Positions 1 to 11,054 of a stretch of DNA of 64,000 nucleotides are shown one piece after another. The translations under genes and the position numbers were made by a program. The notes beneath the pieces were generated by a model that was not told the DNA's origin, made no database searches, and worked only from the letters and a program-made list of their open reading frames with translations. Numbering within the stretch: the stretch's first letter is position 1; each line of letters starts with the position of its first letter. The stretch is from Prostheceraeus crozeri (lineage: Eukaryota > Platyhelminthes > Polycladida > Euryleptidae): NCBI GenBank assembly GCA_907163375.1, contig CAJQUW010008748.1:124001-188000 (forward strand), read 5' to 3'.

Positions 1-936
1 GTCTTTGGACCTTTTAAATGCGCTTATAACCGCGCATTGAACGATTGGTCCGTCACAAACGCGGGGAAGAGACCAAGTATCTACGACGTTTCTTCGATTT
101 TCAAGCTTGCCTACGAACATTCATTCACATAGCTAAATATCATAAAAGGCTTTGAAACAACAGGAATTTACCCGTTTGATTGTAATATCTTCACCGAAGA
201 AGATTTCGCACCCGCTGACGCACTACTGCCAACTCATAGATGCTACGGTGCCAGTGTCATGGAAGAAGAAAATATCACACGGAGCATCGAACCCACCGAA
301 ATATCTGACCATGTTTCAAATGTGATTTCACCGGAGATGATTCGTCCGAAGCCCAAAGTGATCTATCCAGAAAAGAAAAAGGGCCGAGCAAAGGGCACCT
401 CGAGAGTGTTAACTGATAGTCCTGAAAGAGTGGCGATTGAAGAGAGGGACTAGAAAAGAAAACTGAAGACATCAGACGAAAGCAAGAATATGAAGAAATC
501 GAAGCCATCGGGATGTCTGATCAGCCACTCAAAAATTGCGCAAGGGGATGAAGCAGGAACCTCCAGCAAAAGCCTACAAGTACCATCTGCTATATTTGAA
601 TCTGAAGACGAAGACACAGAAGCGATTGAATATAGTCATCAAGTCGAATCTGGAGATTATGTCATTGTTTCTGTAGATTCATCGAAAGGAGGAACGAAAA
701 ACTTTGTTGGTCATGTTGAAGACACTAATGATGATCACGACATCACAGTCAAATTCAAGAAACAGAACAAGACAACACCATCTGCATTCTTCTTTCCCGA
801 TACTCGAGACACTTCGACGGTTAACATAACTGATATTGTTTGCAAACTATCCCCTCCGACAACAGGAACTACCACCAGAACCCAAGGAATACTAACTTTC
901 AAAGAAGATTTAAGTGATTTTAAAGTTTTTTGGTAG
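1..936 (+). pseudogene. pogo/Tigger (CENP-B/jerky-like) transposase, C-terminal part, broken
   Basis: Frame 1 reads from base 1 to a terminal stop at 934-936. The first 60 residues match the tail that follows the DDE domain in pogo/Tigger transposases: GPFKCAYNRALNDW, then KRPSIYDVSSIFKLAY, then GFETTGIYPFDCNIFTEEDF. Known relatives have GPLKRAYN...W and FEKTGIWPFNPNIF...DF in the same order. The rest (from about residue 85) is a lysine- and acid-rich tail ending in a DYVIVSVDSSKGG...FVGHVE segment of the kind often seen after pogo-type transposases. Two in-frame stops interrupt the frame (TAG at 130-132 and TAG at 451-453), so this copy cannot make the whole protein. The DDE catalytic residues would lie upstream, outside the window. 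The frame is otherwise undisturbed over 930 bp, so the copy is damaged but not ancient. Confidence 0.78.
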
Positions 937-1516
937 ACTGTATTGAGCAGTGTGTTTGTTGTCTGTTACACTAATTGTTTTTATCCCTTTCCCATGGATC
1001 GAATGCCTATTGTAATTTTCATCTATGCATGTTTTTGCAATAGTTAATCGTTTTTTTAAAGTTTATATGCATTTGTTTTTCTTTCAGTAGAATTTGGAAA
1101 ATTAGAGTATTTTAGATATTTCCATACAAGTAGTAAATTATTTCAATTATATCAACAGGGGGACCTGGGCCTATATACCTATATGTTATAGGCCTATCAT
1201 TAAATACCTAATTACACACATATTTAACATAACTTATTGAAGTATAACTTTCTTACAAATAGCCAAAAGGATAACAGAGCATAGATACAAAAATGGAAGA
1301 AAGCAAAAAATCCAAACTTTACCCCATGGCGTTCCAACCTTTACCCCCTGCATGGGGCAAAGATTGGAAATCAGTTACTATTAATAAATGATTAATTAGA
1401 ACATATAACTCATATTCCAAATGACTGAAATATGTCGTGTTTAGTTAGAACAGATATCGTCAATGGGGTACAGAGAAGAAAATTCAAAAATTTCCAACCT
1501 TTACCCCACCTTCCCC
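1..1516 (+). mobile_element. pogo/Tigger-type DNA transposon, 3' part (5' end lies outside window)
   Basis: The window opens inside the last part of a pogo-like transposase (1-936), followed by about 580 bp of non-coding 3' sequence. That sequence carries a 14-bp motif CCAAMCTTTACCCC three times in direct orientation (1312-1325, 1334-1347, 1494-1507) and once inverted (1354-1367). The last copy runs into ACCTTCCCC followed by TA at 1517-1518. Read from outside, the end would be GGGGAAGGTGGGGTAAAGG after a TA dinucleotide, which fits the TA target preference of the Tc1/mariner-pogo superfamily. The left end is not in the window, so the terminus is inferred from one side only. Confidence 0.65.
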
Positions 1517-1523
1517 TATGATC

Positions 1524-2497
1524 TAGATGAATTGGAGATCTCCAGTTGAATTAAAGATCTTCTCAAAGTTGAGCTTGTGACAGATATCTGAAATTCAGCT
1601 AGAAAAATCTGAAATTCATTTGGAAAGATCTGAAATAGACATGGAAAAGGTGCAGTTGGTACCAAAAGTTAACAGGTATGATAGAGAAGTTTTCGGACTT
1701 TGAATATTACATATTCTTTTCAAACGACTATAATAAATCTCCAAAACAAAGGAAAAAACGTCAATCACCAAAAAGTAAATTTTAAAATTTTCCAATGGAA
1801 AGTTTTCCAGAAAATTTTGAAAAAATTGGAAAATTTTCCGGAACATTTTCTGGAAAATTTTCCATTTGCATCACTATGACTCTACGTAACATACTTACTC
1901 TATGGTGCTTATCAAAGACAATGGACATTATAATCTTTCGTACCAATGGTAGAGCAAAATCACGTAATCAAAGACAATGATTTCAATTAACTTTGAAAGA
2001 TGTAAATGGGTCCACATGATTATTCATATTCAAGAAATATGAAACAAAAATTTGGTGAATCATAAAATCGTGCCGGTGAAAATTGAATTGAAAAGTTGAA
2101 ATTTCAGCCAAGAAAGCACGAATAATATCGCGACCATAGAGTAGTGATGCAAATGGAAAATTTTCCGGAAAATTTTCCAATTTTTTCAAAATTTTCCGGA
2201 AACCAATGGAAAATTTTGAAATTTTTTTCGGTGATTGACGTTTTTGCCATTGATTTGGAGACTTGTTGCAGTCGTTTGAAAAGACTATGTAATATTCAAA
2301 GACCGAAAACTTCTCTATCATCCCTGCATGTCAACTTTTGGAACCAACTGCACCCTCCATGTCTATTTCAGATCTTTCCAACTGAATATCACCCATTAAA
2401 TGGATTTCAGATTTCTCTAATTGAATTTCAGATATCTGTCAGAAACTCAACTTTGAAAGGATCTTAGATTCAACTGGAGAATCTCCAATTCATCTGG
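1524..2497. repeat. Foldback (long inverted repeat) with about 355-bp arms
   Basis: Arm 1524-1876 is a diverged reverse complement of arm 2142-2497, with a loop of about 265 bp. Matching stretches include GATGAATTGGAGAT, GACAGATATCTGAAATTCA, the region around AAAACGTCAATCACC / GGTGATTGACG, and the inner TGCATCACTA / TAGTGATGCA. Because of the inversion, similar short peptides appear on both strands; these are shadows and not genes. Both arms are full of AAAATTTTCC-type words. The left arm starts within 10 bp of the inferred pogo end. No transposase is seen, so this is a non-autonomous foldback or MITE-like repeat. Confidence 0.7.
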
Positions 2498-2499
2498 AG

Positions 2500-3388
2500 A
2501 TGTCTGAAACTCATTTAAGTAGATCTGAAATCGATTTGGAACTATCTGAACCATCTGAGCTGGAAATGGAAGATGTGTGGTTTGTCCTTCACGAAGATAT
2601 CGGACAATACGCCAAAAGTTAGAAGCTATCATATAGATATTCTTCTACTCATCACAGATATCTTTAGTTTCCAAATGTCTCACGAGTTTACAGTCTTTGT
2701 ACAGTCTTCCAATGGTCGCTCATGTATAATGCTGTGTTGGACTGTGTGCTTGTGCTTCACATGTTCATCAACACATGAAGAATTTGTATCATTGCAATCA
2801 AGGCTGCATATAATGAAGCTTAACTTTCAAGCCATAAAAAGACTCCCAAATAAAGTGCATTATTTTTGCTCCAGATCTCTCACAATGCATGAAATTATAC
2901 CCCTATTGTAAAGGAAAAAATTCACGTTGTCCCAAAAGATATCTGTGCTATAATATTAAAAATGGAAACAAATTGCTGCAAGCCACGGTGGCAAAGGAAT
3001 GCTCAAAAATCCGCGGACGGGATTCGTATTGCTACGACTGTTTTAATCGAAATAATGATGAAATCAAGAGTTTTAGAACAATGATGTGTCTATGCCTCGG
3101 CTGTGATAGAAAACGTAAAAATTATATCACAAAAATTCAAATTTCTTCATTTTTCAAAATCGTTTTATTCAAAATATTGATCAAAATCACCAGTTTTATA
3201 GACCCATTCTATTGGTGTGTAGCTGCCTCGGCTGTGGAAGCGGTCAAAGCTTATAGGGCCTATCACAAAAAATCAGAACTTTCAAATTTTCCAAAATTTT
3301 CCGATATTTTCCAAAATTTTCCGATTTCTTCCAAAATTTTTCATGGAAAATTTTGATTCAAAATTTTCCGGAAAATTTTCATCACTAC
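2500..3388. other. No gene seen; AT-rich repeat debris
   Basis: About 890 bp without a supportable coding region. Open frames at 2573-2911 and 2889-3356 show no recognisable motif. The end, 3280-3385, is made of repeated words of the type TTTCCAAAATTTTCCG, related to the AAAATTTTCC words in the foldback at 1524-2497. Confidence 0.5.
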
Positions 3389-3572
3389 CATAGAGTAAGT
3401 TAGGTAGAGTGGCAACTCCGCATTTATTAAATCCTCAATGTGCATACACTTTCGATTTTGTCAAATAAACTCAAAGGAGATACAGTCGGAATTGTTTTCA
3501 AATGTGAGATATGCACATTTATGCAGCTTTGAGATTACAACGTAATTGACTGATCATGATAGCAAAGCAGAA
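3389..3572. repeat. Left flank of an older repeat that hosts the Chapaev-like insertion
   Basis: 3389-3427 (CCATAGAGTAAG through CTCCGCATTTA) is the near reverse complement of 7842-7883. The last bases before the insertion, ACTGATCATGAT with GCAAAGCAGAA (3549-3572), reappear in direct orientation at 7783-7809. So the same repeat family lies on both sides of the transposon and contains internal duplications. The pre-insertion order was probably 3389-3572 joined to 7238 onward. Confidence 0.6.
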
Positions 3573-3927
3573 CACGGTGACACGGAAGACCGATCAAGCC
3601 AACAAAAATGTAACCCCTCTATACTTTCCATTTTCTCATTCTATATGACCAACACATACTCACTATGATGGTCACTGAAATTGTAACCTAGCTATTTGAC
3701 TTTTAGAGCCATTTTTTTAAAATGGCGTCAAAAATCATTTTTACAGCATTTTTGGTGACAAATATTGTGACATGCTATGCCTGATTTGCATTTTTAAGCA
3801 ATTTTATCAACGTCTCGCAGTAGATTTATATCAAACAATAATGTATGAACCGTTTTGATGATGCTACAGATGTAAGCCCTTGTATTGGACCCAGTAAACC
3901 CCTAAAATACTACTTACTAATATTAAG
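3573..3927 (+). repeat. Left terminal inverted repeat of the Chapaev-like element (355 bp)
   Basis: It matches the reverse complement of 6880-7233 along its whole length. By eye I count about three substitutions and a one-base length difference in a T run, so about 99% identity. The match stops at 3927 (…CTAATATTAAG). The end starts with CACGGTG, one base from the RAG signal heptamer CACAGTG. Confidence 0.9.
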
Positions 3928-4513
3928 TAGCAGGAAATGTAACAAAGCTAATCAATTCATTGTATTCTTGTGTATACATACAATAGTACAAAAATACTAG
4001 ATTTCTGGCCTATGTGAACCTATTTGTGCACATGGATGGTAATAGCCTATTCAACTAGCATCTTTGTAAGCTTATACATGTAGGCCTACTGACCTGATCG
4101 AAGCACCGGTATGTGCTGTGTGTAAATTAGTCTTACTGCTTGCTGCTTACGTAAATTAGTTTTGCTTTGTAGGTCTACATCATGCGCATATTCATGATCA
4201 ATTCGGCAATTGCAGGGTTATTTTGTCACTTTTTGGATGTTGATAGTATTACACTGCATTTACAAACCTGTGGTTTCTAAGCATGGATATCTCTGATGAT
4301 CTCTTTAAGCAAAATGAGAATCACTGTGTCACTCGTCGCGTGAGTCTTTCTCTGTGTAGCACGCACGAGAAAGGCGGTCGACCAGATTTCTATGTTTGGC
4401 TTTCTGCATTGCGCTGACTGGATCTGCTTGTTGTTGTCAGTTCACATTTGAATTTTATCGATTGCTACTTGCCAAGCAAACAAAATCATTTCAGCTTTTC
4501 GCATTTCAACGAA

Positions 4514-5371
4514 ATGGCCACGGCTTCGGTTCATCACCAAAGATTCCTGACTCATGATCAAAACAGAGACAAAGTGTGCATTGTTTGCATGGATAAAGGT
4601 GGTTATTCGTTGACTGATATTGTGCTAAAGCGAATAAAGGACTTCTTCATCAGCAACTTTGACCCCGAAGAGCGATGCTGCCCAAATTCAATTTGCAGCA
4701 AATGTCGAAGAGATCTATATGATCTCGAGAATGGGAAAAATACTGTTCATGATTTTCCTGATCCCTACGACTTCGATGACATCCTTCCACACGTGCGTCG
4801 CCTTCGTTTGGATGAAAGTCGATATTGTGAGTGCGAAATTTGCAACGTCGCGAGAACCAAGTCCAAGTTGGTCTCCAAGAGGAAGAGAGGACGACCGTCA
4901 TCCGATTCCTCCAATAACCAAACGTCAATGTCTGCTGCAGTGAAAATGTGCCTTCATTGTAAAGGCATCATTCATCGTGGGATTTCACACAGGTGCAACT
5001 TATCCAACTTGCGAAAGAACTTGATTGATATGTGTGAATCCGTCGATGAACGTACGAAAGAGGTGGTGGCCTATAGAGTCATCAGTGACAAGGTGAAGGA
5101 TGAAAGTGCGAAAAGCATCAAGCTGAAGAGTCCAGGACCATTTCCATTGAAGATCAATGTGAACCCGAAAGAGGACACAACGACGTTTTCTTCATCGGAC
5201 ATCAGCAGTCTACAACTGCCCTTGGAACTTCAAATCGCAGCGTTCATCGCAAATTATTGCCATTCATCCGTCGCATTTCCCATAACCGACATGCCGTTCA
5301 AGCACACACACCTCAGTTCTTGCACGATCGAGATCAGCAACTCGCCAAGTACTTTTCTGTCACACTCATGA
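4514..5371 (+). pseudogene. Transposase N-terminal part with RAG1-like cysteine region (frame 1 of 2)
   Basis: The first in-frame ATG is at 4514 (MATASVHHQ); the frame is open further upstream but without an ATG. From that start the cysteines are C22 and C25 (CIVC), C55/C56, C61 and C64 (CCPNSICSKC), C105, C107 and C110 (CECEICNVARTKSK), then a basic stretch KRKRGRP (about 123-129), then C146, C149, H154, H159 and C161 (CLHC…HRGISHRC). In vertebrate RAG1 the region before the RING has the same order: a CxxC, a later CHxC-type pair, then CDICNTAR followed by basic residues. The CxICNxAR match is the most telling. No RING finger follows here. The role is probably DNA or protein binding by the transposase. 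This frame ends in meaningless sequence after about 5270; the catalytic domain continues in another frame, so there is a frameshift between about 5250 and 5290, or less likely a missed intron. Confidence 0.8.
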
Positions 5372-6555
5372 AACTAGATACGGGCAACAACAAAGAGGAA
5401 CTTCGTGAGGTTGTCTATTGCACAGATGTTGAAGATTTTATAGACACTATTTCATCAAAACGGGATATTGACCTAGACAATCGCAACGTGAAGATAGGAA
5501 TCGATGGGGGCGGCGGTTTCCTCAAATTCTGCCTGAGTGTGTACGTGGATGAGGCTGTTGAGACGCCACATCCAAAGGACTCTTTCGCTAGCACTAGTGT
5601 AAAGAAAATCTTCATCATCGCCATCGTTCAAGATGTGAAAGAATCGTATATCAACGTTCTTCGAATTTTGGAAATTCTCAACATTCAACAAGTGAGCATG
5701 AACTGTATGTATGCATTGGACTTGAAGTTGGCCAATATTGTGGCAGGATTGCAGGCGCCTGGTTCTACACATCCATGCCTTTGGTGTGTATGTCCAAAGC
5801 GGGAGTTCGGCAAGGACTCGGAGTCGCAACATCATGTCCGGTCACTGGGATCAGTGAGAAATTTCGCGAATGACTTTCAGTGCGAAAGATCGCACAGTGA
5901 TAAAGTCCAGGCCAAGGACTTCAAGAACTGTATCCATCCACCTCTTGTGTTCGATGATGACAGCAATTTGTTTATCCATCACATCCCACCACCAGAGCTC
6001 CATCTCTTACTGAGGACTACAAACAAAATCCTCAAGGAGATGGAGCTTGTGAGTGAAGAGGTTGCATTTCAGTTTTACACTGATCTAGGAATCATTCGAC
6101 CCAAATTGCATGGGGGAGAATTTAAAGGGAATGCATGTAAAAAGATTCTGCAGAATGTTCATGTTTTTGAATCTATACTAGTACGTGCTCGACAAGACTC
6201 GCGGAGACTGCTGAAGTTTGGTGAGTGTTTGAAATGCTTGAATGAAGTACGGATTGCTTGTTTCGGATCGGTGTTGAATGGTGGGTTTGTTGAGCGGATA
6301 AGATACTTTCGAAAAGCTTACCTGGATTTGGAAATAAGTGTTACTACATCTGTCCATGTGTTATTCGTGCATGTTATCCAATTCTGCTTATTTCACAAAG
6401 CTCCACTTGGCCCCTACAGTGAACAAGCATCGGAATCCGTTCACCAGGATTTCCATGCAGCATGGGTCCAATGCGGAAAAGTGGACATTATAAACAAGAA
6501 TTATGGAAACAATTTGCTCGCCGCCATCATTCGCTATAATGGCAGGCACCTGTAA
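5257..6555 (+). pseudogene. Chapaev-like transposase catalytic domain (frame 2 of 2)
   Basis: Open for 432 codons to TAA at 6553-6555. It carries the RNase-H-like DDE transposase core that would cut and join the CACGGTG ends. Counting from the codon at 5257, the likely catalytic residues are D83 (IGIDGGGG), D155 (ALDLKLAN) and E389 or E393 (YSEQASES). A zinc-binding CLWC lies at 174-177, IPPPELHLLL at 243-252 and HGGEFKGNACKKIL at 285-298. The end, NKNYGNNLLAAIIRYNGRHL, is where relatives normally stop. The frame starts inside coding sequence: RHAVQAHTPQFLHDRDQQLAKYF continues the domain that the upstream frame began. All visible active-site positions look intact, so the only obvious defect is the frame change near 5250-5290. 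No accessory RAG2-like or other gene is present in the element. Confidence 0.85.
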
Positions 6556-6879
6556 TAACAATTGCTCCCATCCAATAGAGCCCATTTGAAGATGGATTGT
6601 GACGCACATTGTACTCTTTGTCTACCTACACTGTGCCTACTGTATTTTCAGTGTGCATGTTGGCTTCTACCATTTTTTGAAAAAGTTAATATAGAAAGCT
6701 GGCCTAGGCCTTTTTGAATATGAAAAATTGTGGAATGTACGTGTATGTTTGGCCTAGAAGACAATCCCCTACTTTGGAATTAATGTTTTATTATGGGAAT
6801 GTGAATATTGCTCTGAAATGGTAGTGATAAAGAATGACTCAGGAGATGAATTGTTGTTTTTACTCGTATTCATATATTT

Positions 6880-7233
6880 CTTAATATTAGTAAGTAGTAT
6901 TTTAGGGGTTTACTGGGTCCAATACAAGGGATTACATCTGTAGCATCATCAAAACGGTTCATACATTATTGTTTGATATAAATCTACTGCGAGACGTTGA
7001 TAAAATTGCTTAAAAATGCAAATCAAGCATAGCATGTCACAATATTTGTCACCAAAAATGCTGTAAAAATGATTTTTGACGCCATTTTAAAAAATGGCTC
7101 TAAAAGTCAAATAGCTAGGTTGCAATTTCAGTGACCATCATAGTGAGTATGTGTTGGTCATATAGAATGAGAAAATGGAAAGTATAGAGGGGTTACATTT
7201 TTGTTGGCTTGATCGGTCTTCCGTGTCACCGTG
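6880..7233 (-). repeat. Right terminal inverted repeat of the Chapaev-like element (354 bp)
   Basis: Reverse complement of the left repeat. It begins at CTTAATATTAG and ends GGTCTTCCGTGTCACCGTG, followed directly by AGAA. Confidence 0.9.
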
Positions 7234-7990
7234 AGAAGGAAGTGATATTATTTTACTGATTGTCAGTGTCATGACAGTCTTGGAGAGGCAATATCTGTTA
7301 AATTTGCAACTCGATGACCTGCTATTTCATTTCGTGAATTAGAAATATGAAATTTCAGCCAAGAAAGCACTATAGATGTCGACTTTTTCATGAAGACCCA
7401 TTATAATACGGATCATGAAATTCCCTTGCAAACCAGCATAATTTCCGCTTTGTTAGGATGTTTACTAGCAAACATTCATTCTTTTTGAGATCCAACTTGT
7501 TTCATACTACTTATATAGGAGAGTCATCTCGGCAATATATAAATTAGCAAAATTTTGACTTTTTTCAAGAGTTCTCAAATAATTTTTTGGACCACGGGAA
7601 CGTAATCCCCGCAAAAACTGAATCTTTTGATACAAAAATTTTCACTGTATCCAGATGCTTTTTTGAGTCGACACTCTACCTGTATATCTGCTCTATGGCT
7701 TCGATTTAACTTAATGAACTCGAGTTGAGACTCAATGACAATTATGGGAGATTGGCAGTTTTGGAGAAATTGCCACGGAAATGACTGATCATGATCGCAA
7801 TACAGAAGGAATGATGGTTATTTACAAATCCTCCGTGTGATTAATGCGGAGTTACCACTCTACCAAACATACTTACTCTGTGGATGCTTGTTAAATAGGC
7901 ATCAAGATTGGTCTCTATTACTTTAATGCTCCTAATAAGAGTATTTTCTAAAGAGAGATTGTAATCGCAAATTGAGAGAGGACACTGAGA
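7234..7990. repeat. Right flank of the older host repeat
   Basis: This contains ATGAAATTTCAGCCAAGAAA (7349-7368), also at 2097-2116. It also holds the direct copy of the left flank at 7783-7809 and the inverted copy of 3389-3427 at 7842-7883. Sequence after 7870 (ACTTACTCTGTGG…) resembles the loop of the foldback at 1880-2010. The whole 1.5-8 kb stretch is therefore a mosaic of one repeat family with a younger transposon in it. Confidence 0.55.
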
Positions 7991-10900
7991 GAGGAAAATA
8001 TCATGATCAAATACAATGACTACTATTGACGTTAAACGATGCAGATGTAAAGGCAAAGTACTAGATGTACTAGACATGCAGAGAAATGTCTATCTACTGT
8101 CTTTGTGTAGATGCGGCCGCATTGCTATTTGAATTCAAGGGGTGTTGCATAAATTTAGTGTATCATGAATATCATGTATTATGACATTCAATGAAATTTG
8201 TCACACTCATCTTGATTTGAAAAAAATGGATGTAAAGTAGAAAAATGTTTTCAGGTAATTGTTTGTTAAAATCTCCTAAAATTATTAGGAGTAATACTTT
8301 TGGCAGTCGTTTTAATTTCAACATATGTTCACTCGTTGCTAAAGTTCTATTGGTGCTTCTAATCAGTTGAGGTAAAGATTAGAGTAATACAATTTCCCTG
8401 AACATGTTCACCGTCATGCTAAGTGTTTGCTGATCAAAATTTTATTTCTCATGAATAGGGCAGATTTTTCTTGATGATCGTGTCATTTAGCTGAGACGCT
8501 TAGGACACGAGATTTTTGAGGATGCTAGCATGTTGAATCGAACCCATCTCGTCGTGGTTCATAAGTATGAATGCACCAACAAATACAATTTCACATTAAT
8601 TAGGGGGAGAAAAACGTACGTTTGAATGTACTACTAACTGTAATTTTACCTGTTACTAGTATAATTCAGCAAGGTGAAAATTATGCTAGTGTTCTTCAAG
8701 AACTGCGAAATGTTGATATCGGTTTTGTCCGAGGTGTCATGGCAATGCCGATGACATATATTGGAGAGTATACAAATCTAAAGATCTTCGAATTTTACTA
8801 GAATTCCATTCCTTTGATTGCTAAGTGTTCCTTCGTCAGTCTGATTTCATATGAAATGTCGGGTGCCATGTACACAAAACTCCTGACATAGACTACACCT
8901 GCATGATCGAATCGCATAAAAATTCCATGTTCAACCTTGCTATTTGACATGAAGTGTACCTGGAAAATCAATCCCTACTAAGATTTACTATAAGATAATC
9001 GTGTTGGTAGATAAGCGCAAACTGGTTGGCCTATTGGCAATGGTGCACTTCGGTACCGGCGCGGGTTTTCGGATCAACAAAGGTGAACCATATTTTAGCA
9101 TGAGTTAAAAAGACCAGGATGCCCTCTCAGAGTTCTGGGTACATTTTTATATACCGCAGTTTGCAATCAGTCCCAGTATATTGACAAATGAGTAGGGCCA
9201 CAGTAATATGAACTCAATTCATTGTCTGATGGGTGCTTACCGTAGTCTAGTTAAATCAGTTTTGCAAAGGCTGTTAATGACGTCCAGCTGATGTGTAAGG
9301 AATAACCTATGCCCGGTATTGATTGTGATATAGCTGAAGGGTGTGATGGAATATTTGTCGAGCATCATTACTTTCGTGCTTTCAGTACATTTCGCACAGC
9401 TCTAGCCGATGATTGAGGATGGCCAAAGCAAGCTCTCAACCACTAGTTTTTCTATATAACCAATTTTTCTTCCTGATGTTTGTTAAATCGGGATAATAGT
9501 CTACTGTAATAGACAGGCCAATTGCAACTAGCTTATTTTAACATCAACCTTTGTCAATTTGCTTCAATTTGGCTATAGGCTATGCGATCAACATCTTTTT
9601 CCCCCCGTCATGATTATATATTTATTTAGGCCTGCTTTTAGCTTTGATTCTTCTTTGTATCTGCATTTTTATGCACTACAAAACAATCGCTTCCACGTAG
9701 CATCCTACTTTCATCATACGATAATATTTCAATCATCAGTCAACACAATTCTTGATATCTGGTTTCTCTGATTTATTTAGGCCTATAGACTGTAGGTACA
9801 GCATAATAAAAGCCTATATAGTCGAGGCATTTCGTACAGGTACCAGTATCGGTACCGGGTAGATAGGCCCTAATCACAATCCCTTTCAAAATCGTGTCCA
9901 TGTGCCAAAATCATTGACCCATGTGCAAGTTGTTATTATATTGAGGGCTTGCATAAATTTTATCTGGAACATCCCTGATAGTTAAATCACCATGCAAGTA
10001 TCATGTATATCATACATGTATTGATTAGACAAGCACTGAGTATTTTGAAAAATCTCCCCTAAGTGCTGAGAAGTGTTCTTATCTCGTGGGTTCGAGAAGA
10101 CCTTAGTCCCTCGCTTCTTATAGGTAATTGAAGGAGCGTCCACGGTCCACAGGAGTCAAAAATTCATCGTTTTATTGTGGAACAGTAATCCACTTTTTGT
10201 CCATACTTGAAACACCACCGAATTTTTAGTCAGCGTGGTTCAAATCATTTTTCAGAGTTTCATGGTAGTTCATGTTTTATGTCGCACTAAAAAGAGCTCT
10301 TTTTAATCACTGGACGAAGATCGATCATGACTTCATGGAAAGCATGTTCTAAACATCGATGATGTGTGATTTATTCGTTCTTTGATATCAGTATTCAGAG
10401 GTTGAAATTGTCTTAAATACAGCATATTTGATGAAACGAGTTGCAAGCTTGTGCATTAAAACTCATGAAACAAATATTTATATCAGATATAAACACAAAA
10501 TATCGTATGCAGATATCAGGTTTTGGTTGCAAGATCACTCATGTATTGCTGATGGATTTATGCTTCCACTAGTGTCAGTGCATTTCTGGCTAGACAATGT
10601 GTTAGCGTTTGTTATAAGAGCGTGATGGCATGCTATAACTTATCCGGTGTAGATAACAGCAAGTAAAAGCATCATGTGTAATGAAGAAGCAGGATGTATA
10701 GTATGTATGTTAACTGGTTGGTGCGAATGTGATAACGATTGATCATCATTCGTGAAGTTCGACTAAGAGACGACGCCATATATTGATGCAAGAACTCCAA
10801 AAAGTTATAAAAAATAAGTCATTTCATGAAGTATAGTTTTGTCGGAGTTTTGAGGCTCATTTGTAGCAGCTCCTCGTCAAAAGAAAAAAATTACTGAGTG

Positions 10901-11050
10901 CAACTTCCTCAGTTATCGGCCTATTGAACTATATTGAGTCATTTAAGATACGCAGTTCTGATGATTTGTCTCACAATGTTTTTGCAGTCTCCAAGTATGT
11001 TCGGTTAAAATTAAACGAAAAAGTTCGTTCGAGAATGGGTATTTTATAAT
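7991..11050. other. No gene recognised
   Basis: Three kilobases of AT-rich DNA. The open frames present (for example 9559-9771 and 10428-10625) are short and lack motifs. A TAGGCCTA word occurs at 9778. I see no TIR pair, RNA gene or repeat array here. Confidence 0.4.
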
Positions 11051-11054
11051 TTAA

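Larger units (their letters stand above)
3573..7233 (+). mobile_element. Chapaev-like (CMC group) DNA transposon with RAG1-like N-terminal region, full length with both TIRs
   Basis: A 3661-bp element bounded by inverted repeats 3573-3927 and 6880-7233. The outermost bases are CACGGTGACACGGAAGACCG on each strand. The 4-bp sequence AGAA directly precedes the left end (3569-3572) and follows the right end (7234-7237), giving a 4-bp target site duplication. Inside is one transposase region on the plus strand (4514-6555) that appears in two frames. The DDE domain shows IGIDGGGGFLKFCLSV, LDLKLANIVAGL, HPCLWC, PPPELHLLL, FKGNACKK and SEQASESVHQDF. This series is typical of the large invertebrate transposases placed near Chapaev, Transib and RAG1. 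The 4-bp duplication fits Chapaev better than Transib (5 bp) or EnSpm/CACTA (2-3 bp). The near-identical TIRs point to a recent insertion. Confidence 0.85.

Noticed and set aside
1616-2467. Related peptides on opposite strands (SRLKRxCNIQxPKTSLS)
   Set aside because: They arise from the two arms of an inverted repeat; no start, domain or other coding signal supports them.
9020-9080. Possible A box (TGGCCTATTGGCAATGG) followed by GGGTTTTCGGATC
   Set aside because: The B box is poor and no stems form; not supportable as a tRNA or SINE.
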